From: Omphiscola glabra
Taxonomy: Eukaryota > Mollusca > Gastropoda > Lymnaeidae
Reading direction: 5' to 3'
DNA length: 64,000 nucleotides
Assembly: GCA_964017045.1 (NCBI GenBank)
Contig: OZ024810.1
Span: 13,441,342 to 13,505,341, forward strand
The notes below the pieces were generated by a model, which was not told the origin of the DNA, made no database searches, and saw nothing but the letters and a program-made list of their open reading frames with translations. Made by a program: the position numbers and the translations under genes. Positions within the stretch are counted from its first letter, which is position 1; each line of letters opens with the position of its first letter. Positions 34,312 through 44,031 of the stretch are shown piece after piece.

Positions 34312-37300
34312 TTATGTTTGTGAAAAAAAAGCCTTAAGTCTGTGGTGCCATACATGTTTTCTGTATTGTGAAAGTAATATGAGACTTATTGTGTGTTGTT
34401 TCTTGTTTTTGGATTCTGGTATTGTGTTTAGTGTTATGGCTCTGTCTATATCTACTGTGTGAACTGTACCTGCTTGTATGATTTGTTTAAGTGTAGATTT
34501 AGTCTGTAAGATTGTGTTGCATGTCAGATATAAATGTTGTTCGGTCTCATCAGCCCCTGTCCTGCACAGTGGACATTCTATGTGCCTAGCTCGGTCCTTG
34601 TATGGTCTTGATGAGACTGGTGTCATGGTGTATATGAGTCTATATGTTATTTCTTTGTCTTTATTTTCTATTTCTTTAATGTGCGTATTTTTAAATGTAT
34701 TCACAGTGTTTATTGTTCCATAAGTATGTGTCCATTTTATTCTATTGTAGAGTGGTGTCGCCTGTCTCTTTATTAAATGTGTGTAGATCTCTTTGGTTGT
34801 TTTGTGTATAAGTGTTTCGTTGCCTTTTAATGCTTGGGTGCATGCCATGTGAAAATCAGATTGTTTTCTACCTATGTAATGTGGTGTGCTGTTGTCAATT
34901 TTTATTAACTGTCCTAACCTTATCCCCATGTAATAATGTGTAAATATGTTTTCCTCCTTCTTTCTATTGGCTTGTCCTATAAATTTGATTTTAAGTGCCT
35001 GTAGTTTTGTTTGTATGTCTTGTAAATTAATTCCTCCTTCTAATTTAGATTGGATTAATGTTGTATGTTTAATGTTTTGTATTGTTCCTTGAAATATGTA
35101 ATTCCTGATATGTAAGTTGATTTGTTTTAAAATTGTTGGTGGAGGCCCCCATATGTTCCCTGTGTATATTGTTTTGGGAATTACATATGTGTTTATGATT
35201 GTGCTCCTACCAAAAATTGTGTGTGCTGTGTTTTTGTGTCTGTCAATTATGTTTTTAATAGATTGTTCAATATTTTGCCATGTTTCTGTGTTAGTTTGAG
35301 TCTGTTTGTTTGAAAAGTAAATGCCATATATCCTAAGACTATCCTTCTTTACTATTCCTAAAGGGAATTCTAATCTATCTCTCCACCTACCAATCCCCAT
35401 AATTTCAGATTTAGTGATGTTTATTTTAGATCCACTACCTCTCCCAAAATCTTGAAATATTGATATTATATTGGAAATTGACTTATCATCAGTAGGAAAA
35501 AAAATAGTGTCATCTGCATAAGCAATGACCTTTCTCTCCCTACCCCCAGGGATCCCTACTCCTTTAATACTCTCCTCCCTTCTAACTCTCTCCAGCAGGG
35601 GTTCAAATGATAGGATATAAAGGTAGGGGGATAATGGACACCCTTGTCTAACTGATCTGTCAATTTTAATGTCTTTAGAAAGTGTGTTGTTTATCATGAG
35701 ATTACTAATGGGGGACTGGTAACAAATTTTAACCCAGTTACAAAAATACTTCCCTAGTTTGTTGTGTTGTAATATTTTATGTAGGTATGTGTGGTCTACC
35801 CTATCAAAGGCTTTTTCTTGATCTAGGGATAATATGCAAGTTTGAATGTTTTTGTCATTTGAATATTGAATAAGGTCTCTAATGAAATGATTGTGGTTAT
35901 GAATGTCCCTTCCTTTGATGCTGCATTGTTGATCTATGTGTATTAGGGTATTTAAATGTGGTTTTAATTTGTTTGCTAGTATTTTTGTGAGAATTTTATA
36001 GTCTGTGTTAAGTAAAGATATGGGTCTATGATTTTTAAGCTGTGTTCTGTCTGTATCTTTTTTTGGTAAAAGCGTAATGTATGAAGTATTCATTGAGTGT
36101 GGTAACTCCTTGTTGCTGTAAGCTTCTTCTAGTGTTGCATGTAAAATTGGTCCAAGTGTTTTGAAAAAGAAAAGGTAGAATTCTGTTGTTAGACCATCTG
36201 GTCCAGGTGTTTTGTTTTTGTTCATGCTGAACAATGATGTTTTCATGTCTGCTAATGTTATGGTTTTGTCCATTTCTTGTGTTTGATTTGTATTAAGTTT
36301 TTGTGTAAATTTTGTGTACTTATCTTGTATATCTGAATCAGTTTTTTCTTTTCCAAAAAGTTGTGTGTAGTATTTTTCAAATGAGTTTACTATCATTGGA
36401 GTGTCAGTGTGTGTTTCATCTTCTGTATAAATAATTTGTCCTATCTGTCTACTCTTCTGTATGTTTTGTTCTATTGTTAAAAAGATCTTTGTAGGTGCCT
36501 CTTGGTTGTTGGGGAAAGTTCTGCTCCTAACATGTGCACCATTGTATTTATGTTGTTTTATTGTGTCTAGTTCTTCTTCTAGTTCTTGTATATTGTGGCT
36601 GAAAGGATTGTTTGCTTTCTCCGTTGGTATGAGTATTTCTAATTCCTTTTCTCTTTCTCTTAGTTGTCTGTGTAAGCGTGTCGCAAAATTTTGTGTGAAA
36701 TGTTTGATTGTGGATTTTAAAAGTTCCCAATGTTGACCTATGTTTTTAGTTGGTAGTGTGCTATATTGTTGTATAAGATTATTAATGATATCTGTGTACT
36801 GACTATTTTCTAAAAGTGTATTGTTAAATTTCCAATGTGGGGATTTTTTAATGGTGTTAGATCTTGTTGTATTTATTGTAATTTTCACGCCTTTGTGATC
36901 TGTAAAATCTAGTGTTTCTGCAATGTGTTTTGCTTCATTTATTGTATCTATTTTTGGTATATAGAATCTATCAATTCTTGACTTGGTGTTAAACGTGTTG
37001 CTCGTAAATGTAGTTTCTTTACCTCCCTTGTGTAGTGTTCTGTATGCGTCTACCATGTTATATGTCTCTGTTATGTATTGTATAATTTCTGTTTGTGTTG
37101 TTTCTTCTAAAATTTTATCTTTTCTTTTTGGGTTTGTTGTATCTAAACCGCTTGTTATATAATTGAAATCCCCTCCTAAAATGAGCTTTCCTCTTTTGTG
37201 TGAGTAATTAAGTGTTTGAACTAGTGTGTTGTAAAATATTGGTTGTTCTATGTGCTGTGAAGGGGCGTATATATTGACTAGTGTGTAAGTGTCTCTCTTG

Positions 37301-37323
37301 TCTGTAATGTTGAGAGTGACCAT
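34312..37323 (-). CDS. LINE ORF2: endonuclease-reverse transcriptase, 1003 codons
   Basis: Residues 1-155 are the C-terminal part of an APE-type endonuclease (LGGDFNYI near 47, DHKGVKI near 143). The RT domain follows: NKNKTPGPDG near 367, HRPISLLN near 427, LDQEKAFDRVDH near 500, RQGCPLSPYLY near 560, and the catalytic YADDTIFF near 603. Near 900 there is a C-terminal zinc motif CPLC...H...C (C-x2-C-x9-H-x4-C) typical of L1/Tx1 proteins. The first part of the endonuclease is in another frame (37600-37364), so the true start is upstream and one frameshift separates them. The RT part has no stop over 1003 codons, which suggests recent insertion. Confidence 0.93.
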   Translation of the reverse strand: MVTLNITDKRDTYTLVNIYAPSQHIEQPIFYNTLVQTLNYSHKRGKLILGGDFNYITSGLDTTNPKRKDKILEETTQTEIIQYITETYNMVDAYRTLHKGGKETTFTSNTFNTKSRIDRFYIPKIDTINEAKHIAETLDFTDHKGVKITINTTRSNTIKKSPHWKFNNTLLENSQYTDIINNLIQQYSTLPTKNIGQHWELLKSTIKHFTQNFATRLHRQLREREKELEILIPTEKANNPFSHNIQELEEELDTIKQHKYNGAHVRSRTFPNNQEAPTKIFLTIEQNIQKSRQIGQIIYTEDETHTDTPMIVNSFEKYYTQLFGKEKTDSDIQDKYTKFTQKLNTNQTQEMDKTITLADMKTSLFSMNKNKTPGPDGLTTEFYLFFFKTLGPILHATLEEAYSNKELPHSMNTSYITLLPKKDTDRTQLKNHRPISLLNTDYKILTKILANKLKPHLNTLIHIDQQCSIKGRDIHNHNHFIRDLIQYSNDKNIQTCILSLDQEKAFDRVDHTYLHKILQHNKLGKYFCNWVKICYQSPISNLMINNTLSKDIKIDRSVRQGCPLSPYLYILSFEPLLERVRREESIKGVGIPGGRERKVIAYADDTIFFPTDDKSISNIISIFQDFGRGSGSKINITKSEIMGIGRWRDRLEFPLGIVKKDSLRIYGIYFSNKQTQTNTETWQNIEQSIKNIIDRHKNTAHTIFGRSTIINTYVIPKTIYTGNIWGPPPTILKQINLHIRNYIFQGTIQNIKHTTLIQSKLEGGINLQDIQTKLQALKIKFIGQANRKKEENIFTHYYMGIRLGQLIKIDNSTPHYIGRKQSDFHMACTQALKGNETLIHKTTKEIYTHLIKRQATPLYNRIKWTHTYGTINTVNTFKNTHIKEIENKDKEITYRLIYTMTPVSSRPYKDRARHIECPLCRTGADETEQHLYLTCNTILQTKSTLKQIIQAGTVHTVDIDRAITLNTIPESKNKKQHTISLILLSQYRKHVWHHRLKAFFSQT

Positions 37324-37363
37324 TCTTCCTTCGCTATCCCTGTCCTTGTGAGTTATTTCCCAT

Positions 37364-37600
37364 CTATCTTATGTCTGTACTATTCCTACTCCTTTTACAA
37401 TGTCTGCCTAAACTGAAGTGACTGTTTTTCATGCCTAAACATGCTGTGTACTTTTGTGAGTCATTTTCTGTGTTTATATTTGTCTCTTGTAAAAAAATAA
37501 AATCACATTTGTGTTTTTTGACTATGTTAATAATGTGATGTTCCTCATTTTTACAGCTTCTAATGTTTACTGATAAAAGTATGAGTTGTGTAGTCTCCAT
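37364..37600 (-). pseudogene. LINE ORF2 N-terminus, out of frame with the rest
   Basis: METTQLILLSVNIRS and CDFIFLQETN are the start of an APE endonuclease (SVNIRS and LQETN motifs, with the catalytic Glu in LQET). A break between 37364 and 37323 separates it from the rest of ORF2. Confidence 0.85.
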
Positions 37601-37688
37601 GATTGTTTGGATAGTGATGTATTGAAGAGACTATATGTTATTTTCTAAATTCAATTTTTTTTTTTAAATAAATTTTAAAATTAAAAGT

Positions 37689-38594
37689 CTATAACATAAT
37701 TTGATTCATCTTCAGAAGACGTGTCGCCCTCTGTAAATTCGGGAACGTCTCCGGGGAAAAGGTTGCATTTAAAAACCTTTTTCTTCTCTCCGGTGTTTTG
37801 TCCATCTGAAGGACGCTTTTTGTTCCCCGTGTTGTAGGAGATGTTGCAGCCCCTGGGGGCGGATTTTCCTGTTGTGTAGGAGATGTTGGTGCTGACGGGG
37901 GTAGTGGTCTCCTTGTCGGGGATGGTGGTCCCCTTGTCAGAGCATCCGCGTACGTGCGAACCGGCGAGACATTTCCTTCTTTGTCTATTGTCCTATATTG
38001 GTTTACTCCTAACTTTTTCTTTTTCTTATTCTCAATTTTTGTCCATACAATCTCCCCACTTGCTTCCTCCTCCACTGCTGCTGTAGCTGCAGGGTTCTCC
38101 CCATCAGCGATGACAGCTACTGTGGTTGCAAGAGTCTCGCCTTCGTTGACCACATCCGCGGTGTTTCCAGGGTTCATCCCGTCTGTAATGTCCTCATCTA
38201 TTATCAGACGTCCTGGGGAGTTTTCAGTGTAATCTACTTGTGAAATGTTTCTTTTAAATGTGTTGCATTTGCTGGTCCAATGGTCCAAAGAGGCGCAATG
38301 AAAACAAGCTTGTTTTCTCCCTGGTACCAGTACCAAAATTTTTGAATTTTTAATCGTACCACAATCGAGTAGTAGGTAATGTGGTACAGACAAGCGTTGT
38401 TTTGGTCTATAAACCACTGTCCAAAGGTCAGCACATCCTTTGTGTTGAAAGATTTCAACTTTTTCTTCGGATAGGAATTGGACCATCTCTACCACCCCTT
38501 CTTTTGGCAGGGTAGGTGGTACCCAATTGAGAAATAGTTTTGACCTCTCCCGGCCAACGTAAGCTATTTCTTTCCAATTTGAATTAATTATCAT
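37689..38594 (-). CDS. LINE ORF1: gag-like protein with zinc knuckle
   Basis: 301 codons. A C-x2-C-x4-H-x4-C knuckle (CFHCASLDHWTSKC) lies near residues 98-111, after a region like the RNA-binding part of Tx1 ORF1 proteins. The rest is low-complexity with Pro/Thr and Glu/Ala stretches (SPTRRPLPPS). It ends 89 bp before ORF2 starts. The intact frame agrees with a young element. Confidence 0.85.
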   Translation of the reverse strand: MIINSNWKEIAYVGRERSKLFLNWVPPTLPKEGVVEMVQFLSEEKVEIFQHKGCADLWTVVYRPKQRLSVPHYLLLDCGTIKNSKILVLVPGRKQACFHCASLDHWTSKCNTFKRNISQVDYTENSPGRLIIDEDITDGMNPGNTADVVNEGETLATTVAVIADGENPAATAAVEEEASGEIVWTKIENKKKKKLGVNQYRTIDKEGNVSPVRTYADALTRGPPSPTRRPLPPSAPTSPTQQENPPPGAATSPTTRGTKSVLQMDKTPERRKRFLNATFSPETFPNLQRATRLLKMNQIML

Positions 38595-38600
38595 TTATTT

Positions 38601-39717
38601 ATTTTGCGAATCAAAGCCATGTTCTTTTATTACTAGTTAGTTTAGTATTTAATTTATAGTGTATAATTAGTGTACTAATTTACTGTACTTTATTTGAAAT
38701 GGATTAACCTAATTAATTTAAATATAATTTAATAATACATTGAGTAAGTACTTTTGATTGTAATAATTAGTTGTTGAATTAAAATTTAAAAACTTTTTTT
38801 AAAAATCGTGTAACAATTTGTTTATCTTCAGTAATATGATATAGGCCTATGATTTAAAATCTATTACTATTATTCAATAATCTTTTGCCTTTATTATTAA
38901 TAATATGATCTCATTAGTCTTGAAACTGTTTTAAAATATTTATATTAATTACATAATTTTTCTTTCAGGCAATATAATTTCAAATAATAAAACTCAGGTC
39001 AAACTGAAACTGTAGAAGTCCAGTACCATATCCAATACTCGATTGACTTCACCTATTACTATTATTATATAATAATATTATACTAAAGGTAGTCCTAATT
39101 TAAGTCACTACTTATAGTACTAGTAGTACTATTACTATTACTATTATTTTAATAATTATTAAAACTGCCAATAGAATAATTTTTCAACACAATGATTTAC
39201 CAATATTGATTGAACTAAATTTATTGAACTGCGATTTCGCGCCAAAGTTTCCGTCGAGCATCCCTATAGTATACTATTAATATATAATGTTAACCTTTGG
39301 CTTTGGTTGCTATGTCCCATAGTGGCGTGCGGTCAAGCACCAGATATATTAGTTTATCATTCTACCATTTTAATTAATAAAATGCGACAATTTGTATATA
39401 TTTAAATTACTTATGATTGATCCAAAGGAATAATACACAAATGAAAGGTTTTAAACTAGATTTTAAGTTGATATTTTTGTACAAACAATTTTTTTAAAAT
39501 TACATGCCGCCATTTTAATTCCTTTTAAAATTAACATCGGACAGTTCTAACGAAAATAACAAATTCGACCGACGCGCTATACCGACTGTCACTGATGACA
39601 ACTGAGCAAATGTAGCCGTGTTCACTTTTTTATTGCATTTGTTTTTTATACCGATCTAGTCTCGGTCGTCAGTCTTGGAGTTCCGGTAAAACCCGGACCT
39701 AGTGTGTGCGCACCTTT
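38601..39717. other. AT-rich end of the Harbinger-like element
   Basis: No ORF. Contains short ATT/ACT-rich stretches near 39050-39170. The last 60 bp before 39717 is GC-richer and reads as a transposon terminus. Confidence 0.45.
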
Positions 39718-40217
39718 AGTCGCTCTCACATCCTACCGGTCCCTATATCTGAAGATGACATAATTTATAGGTGCCAGTTTTTAGAACGGGGGTGCATCCA
39801 GGAGGTCCTGTTGCGAGTAGGTAGGTTAAAGGTGGTTTTTGTTATTTGAAGCCCGTGTTCAGCACATGTCTGAAGTACCAGTAGGCCGTTGCTGTTGCAC
39901 TTTCCAATGCCATACTTCCCCATCACCCCACAGAACATGTAGTCTCTGCCGACACGTGCATTGACATCTCCAAGAATGATGAGTTTGTCAGCAGTCGGTG
40001 TGGAGGAGATGACATTGTTCAGGTCTTCATAAAACGTATATATGGTCTCTTCTGTGTTTGTCATGGTGGTTGCATAGGCCCTGACTAAATTGGCAGCCTT
40101 CTTTCCAAGGCAGAGGGGGAGTTTCAACGTCATGAGACGGTCATTGATTCCTTTTGGAGGGCTGGAGAGCTTGCTCGCAAGAGAGGTTTTGATAGCAAGG
40201 CCACCTCCCGGCGTTTA
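39718..40217 (-). mobile_element. LINE endonuclease fragment, 5' part of the split copy
   Basis: The minus strand reads AIKTSLASKLSSPPKGIND, then a 122-codon frame from 40133 with ILGDVNARVGRD (endonuclease core) and TSWMHPRSKNWHL. Similarity runs on past a stop to D-R-stop-DVRATK at 39718 and then stops. The continuation (TDHRL region) is at 29806 and below. The 5' truncation is at 40217. Confidence 0.82.
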
Positions 40218-41040
40218 CCCTAATTAAAGAACTGCCCCTCTCAAAAACTGAATGTTGTTATTCCTTGTAAATGAGCGCCTTATGGTAACAAACATCATGT
40301 GCTGGTTTTTCTGTTGGTGTTTGTCTATGGGCTCTTATCGTCACATTTGGTCTTTTAAGTTTGCGTGTGGTCTCTAATGAACACCTGTGGTCTTTTAAGT
40401 TTGGCTCTGGTCTCTTATGTTCACCTTTGGTCTTTTAAGTTTGAGTGTGGTATCTTATGTTCACCTAAGGTCTTTTAAGTTTGCCTGTGGTCCTTCATGT
40501 TCACATGTTGTCTCTTATGATCACCTGTGGTCTTTAAGTTTGCATGTGGCCCATTATGATCACCTGTCGTCTTTTCTGTTTTCCCTATGTCTCTTATGTT
40601 CACATGTGATCTCTTATGATTACCTGTGTTCTCTCATGTTTACCGTGGTCTCTTCTGTTCACCTCTGTTCCCATATGTTCACTTGTAGACTTTTATGTTT
40701 GCCTGTGGTCCCTTATGTTCACATGTGGTCTCTTATGTTCGCCGGTGGTCTCATATTTTCACCAGTGGTCTCCTATGTTCACATTATGTCTCTTATGTTC
40801 GTCTATTATTGATCCATTGTCGTCCTAAATTTTAAATCTATATATATTTTTTGGATCCTTGAAACTTGTGACGTTAGCGTCGAATAAGAGTGCGTAATTG
40901 ATGAATGTGTGTCGGGGGGAAAGGTAGTGGGTACTTTAGAAACGATTGGTTATAAATGTGATAAAGACAGTAGTATGTGATAGAGACTGTAATATGTGAT
41001 AGAGACTGTAGTATGTGATAGAGACTGGTTTGAAATAATG
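40218..41040. repeat. 20-bp degenerate array and flanks, copy of 50975-54420
   Basis: 40305-40800 has about 24 worn units of GTGGTCTCTTATGTTCACCT type. Both flanks match those of the 51-54 kb array: CGGCGTTTACCCTA on the left, and GAAACTTGTGACGTTAGCGTCG plus TATGTGATAGAGACTG units on the right. It is an intergenic part of the duplicated unit. Confidence 0.85.
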
Positions 41041-41365
41041 AAAATTATTAGAGTTTTGTGCAAAATGTCGAACTTAAAATGGAGTTGATTCAGGAGATAG
41101 TTAAATAAAATATTGTTATTTTGGGTAACAATCGTTTAATATTATCACTTTTTCGCAACGTCAATTGGTATTTAGTAACAAAAGAAAATAGCGGATTTAA
41201 CAACAGAGAGAACCAAAATATTTAATATTAAATACATTTAAGAATAGTGGCATTCTTGAAAATAAATATAATAACATAAAATAATATAATCAATATTTAA
41301 TTTAATATTGATTGATTTTATAAACATAATTATTTAAATCCAGATCTTGATAAAAATAAATATTT
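41041..41365. other. No recognisable feature
   Basis: AT-rich spacer before the 40-bp array. Confidence 0.5.
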
Positions 41366-42103
41366 AGTAGAAAACCCCAATACATGTAAAAACACCTGAC
41401 ACATTTAGTAGAAGACCCCAATACATGTAAAAACACCTGACACATTTAGTAGAAGACCCCAATACATGTAAAAACACCTGACACATTTAGTAGAAGACCC
41501 CAATACATGTAAAAACACCTGACACATTTAGTAGAAGACCCCAATACATGTAAAAACACCTGACACATTTAGTAGAAGACCCCAATACATGTAAAAACAC
41601 CTGACACATTTAGTAGAACACCCCAATACATGTAAAAACATCTGACACATTTAGTAGAAGACCCCAATACATGTAAAAACACCTGACACATTTAGTAGAA
41701 GACCCCAATACATGTAAAAACACCTGACACATTTAGTAGAAGACCCCAATACATGTAAAAACACCTGACACATTTAGTAGAAGACCCCAATACATGTAAA
41801 AACACCTGACACATTTAGTAGAAGACCCCAATACATGTAAAAACATCTGACACATTTAGTAGAAGACCCCAATACATGTAAAAACACCTGACACATTTAG
41901 TAGAAGACCCCAATACATGTAAAAACATCTGACACATTTAGTAGAAGACCCCAATACATGTAAAAACACCTGACACATTTAGTAGAAGACCCCAATACAT
42001 GTAAAAACACCTGACACATTTAGTAGAAGACACCAATACATGTAAAAACACCTGACACATTTAGTAGAAGACACCAATACATGTAAAAACACCTGACACA
42101 TGC
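41366..42103. repeat. 40-bp tandem array, about 18 units
   Basis: Units of AAAACACCTGACACATTTAG plus TAGAAGACCCCAATACATGT, nearly identical. There are no unique spacers between units, so it is a minisatellite. Recent homogenisation. Confidence 0.95.
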
Positions 42104-42712
42104 TTAAAGGTGTCCAGCTATTTGATGTATGAGATTATTTATTCATATATTATTTTATATTTCGGTGAGGGGGGGGGGGCTTGATCACAGACAACAATGA
42201 AATCGATGAATGTTCAATTCACCTACACTGGTAGTAACCAGACTATGAGAACACATAGACTGGCTAAGACATCATTATGTAAACATGCATATTTATCGAC
42301 CGCTTGATGTGCTGGTAGTTCTTATCAGATTTGAGGGGCTCCAAGTAATGTGGACAGGCGTACAGTAAAGAATTTGGTGGAAACCTATCTGGGATGGTTG
42401 TGGGGTTGGGGAGGGGGGTAATAATTGTGTAAATCTTCCTCCTCGATCAGCCCAAAGAAACAAGAGCAATGAGAATAACTTTAAATAATTTAGACCAAAA
42501 AAAATGTTTAACGTATGTGCAAATTCTAACTAAAAACATTTTATATAGCTATTGTTTATCCATCAAATCTTCTCGTATATATTCTAGATGACTACAATAA
42601 GATTTTAAGCCTTATTCTTTTAAATGAGTTCGTCCTCACACTACATCTCAAACAGAAATCCATACTGACCAAAATATGACCTTTATTAATCATAAAAAAA
42701 CGCTAAACATAT
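42104..42712. other. Spacer without genes
   Basis: Contains a G run at about 42169 and a GTGGGGTTGGGGAGGGGGG stretch near 42400. No ORF. Confidence 0.5.
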
Positions 42713-43245
42713 ATCCTGCCACCATTCATTCTCACTTGCAGGTACACAAACATATCATTAGCTCATTAACATTCAAAGTTAACTTCTGCCACCATTCAAA
42801 CTCACCTGCAGGTACACAAACATATCATTAACTCATTAACATTCAAAGTTAACTTCTGCCACCATTCAAACTCACCTGCAGGTACACAACATATCATTAA
42901 CTCATTAACATTCAAAGTTAACTTCTGCTACCATTCATTCTCACCTGCAGGTACACAAACATATCACTAACTCATTAACATTCAAAGTTAACTTCTGCCA
43001 CCATTCATTCTCACCTGCAGGTACACAAACATATCATTAACTCATTAACATTCAAAGTTAACTTCTGCCACCATTCAAACTCACCTGCAGGTACACAAAC
43101 ATATCATTAACTCATTAACATTCAAAGTTAACTTTTGCCACAATTTAATCTCACCTGCAGGTACACAAACATATCATTAACTCATTAACATTCAAAGTTA
43201 TCTTCTGCCACCATTCATTCTTACCTGCTGGTCCGCAACCTTATC
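42713..43245. repeat. 70-bp tandem array, about 7.5 units
   Basis: Units contain TGCCACCATTCATTCTCACC, TGCAGGTACACAAACATATC and ATTAACATTCAAAGTTAACT. Located just 3' of gene C. No counterpart is seen after B or D. Confidence 0.93.
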
Positions 43246-43259
43246 TTTAATAAGGTTTC

Positions 43260-44031
43260 ACATCGTTATTTAATGAAAGGTAGTAAAGTTTCCCCTGATT
43301 TTGTTAATATAATTAGTAACTGTTTTAATCTGTTAGCTAGTGCTAAATTAGTACAGGTTCTCCTGAAGTAGCTAACAGAAAATAGGTAAAGGTTCTCATG
43401 CTGTAGCTCATAGAAGAAGGTGTAAAAGTTATCCTCCACTTCGCCGATCATGCCGCTATTACATGGCACTCCAGGATGGGTTCTTAAGTCACTCAGTAGG
43501 TAGACAATAATGAGTAGCCTCATCCATGAGTCTTAGGCAAATGGACTTGTGCCGTGTTCAAAATAATTGAAACTTAATTTTGTCGGCTTTTGATTAAATT
43601 ATAAAAATATTTTTTTTTTGATAAAAAAAAAATAACCGCAAAAATAAAATAAAATAAAGAAGATGAGCAATGTAAAATAAGTTTGCAATTACTTTTTTTT
43701 TAATATATTCAGTTTTACATAAAATGTTATTAAAATGTGTACCTCAAGATGTAGAAAAATTTACTTGTTTAACATAATGCTTCTCATTTTCATATCATTC
43801 AATCGGTTTTAATACTTACAGTTTCTTTAATAATAATTAAACATTTATAAAAAGAAATTGCAATGGGATTTTTTTATCGTCAAAATTAAAATAAACACCA
43901 TAAACATTTCGATGATAACTTTCAGAAAAAAAAAATTAGTTGAAAGAATATTCTAAAAAAGTAAGCAAAATTTAAATATTTTTTTTAGCAATGTAAAAAT
44001 TCAAACCGCAAAAGCATCTGGAGCATTGTGG
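43260..44031 (-). other. Conserved 3' flank / 3' UTR of gene C
   Basis: Homologous to the flanks of B and D (TCGCCGATCATGCCGCTATT, CACTCAGTAGGTAG). ATTAAA on the minus strand near 43828 is a possible variant poly(A) signal. Confidence 0.6.

Larger units (their letters stand above)
33925..38600 (-). mobile_element. Nearly full-length Tx1-like LINE
   Basis: Order on the minus strand: ORF1 (38594-37689), ORF2 (37600 to 34312, with one break) and a 3' UTR of about 320 bp ending in T runs at 33925-33985 (poly(A) tail on the element strand). RT type places it in the L1 superfamily, Tx1-like group. It is the best-preserved transposon in the window. A truncated relative is at 8530-9550. Confidence 0.88.
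30055..39717. mobile_element. PIF/Harbinger-like element carrying a nested LINE
   Basis: The right border is sharp: LINE coding sequence on the right stops at about 39718, where GGTGCGCACACACTAGGTCC begins (reading leftwards), a terminus of Harbinger type next to TAA. Transposase remains are at 30290-30930. The left terminus is not seen and is probably deleted. A Tx1-like LINE occupies 33925-38600. The extent is inferred from the split host LINE. Confidence 0.5.

Noticed and set aside
41366..42103. CRISPR-like direct repeats
   Set aside because: Units follow one another without unique spacers in a eukaryotic setting; it is a minisatellite.
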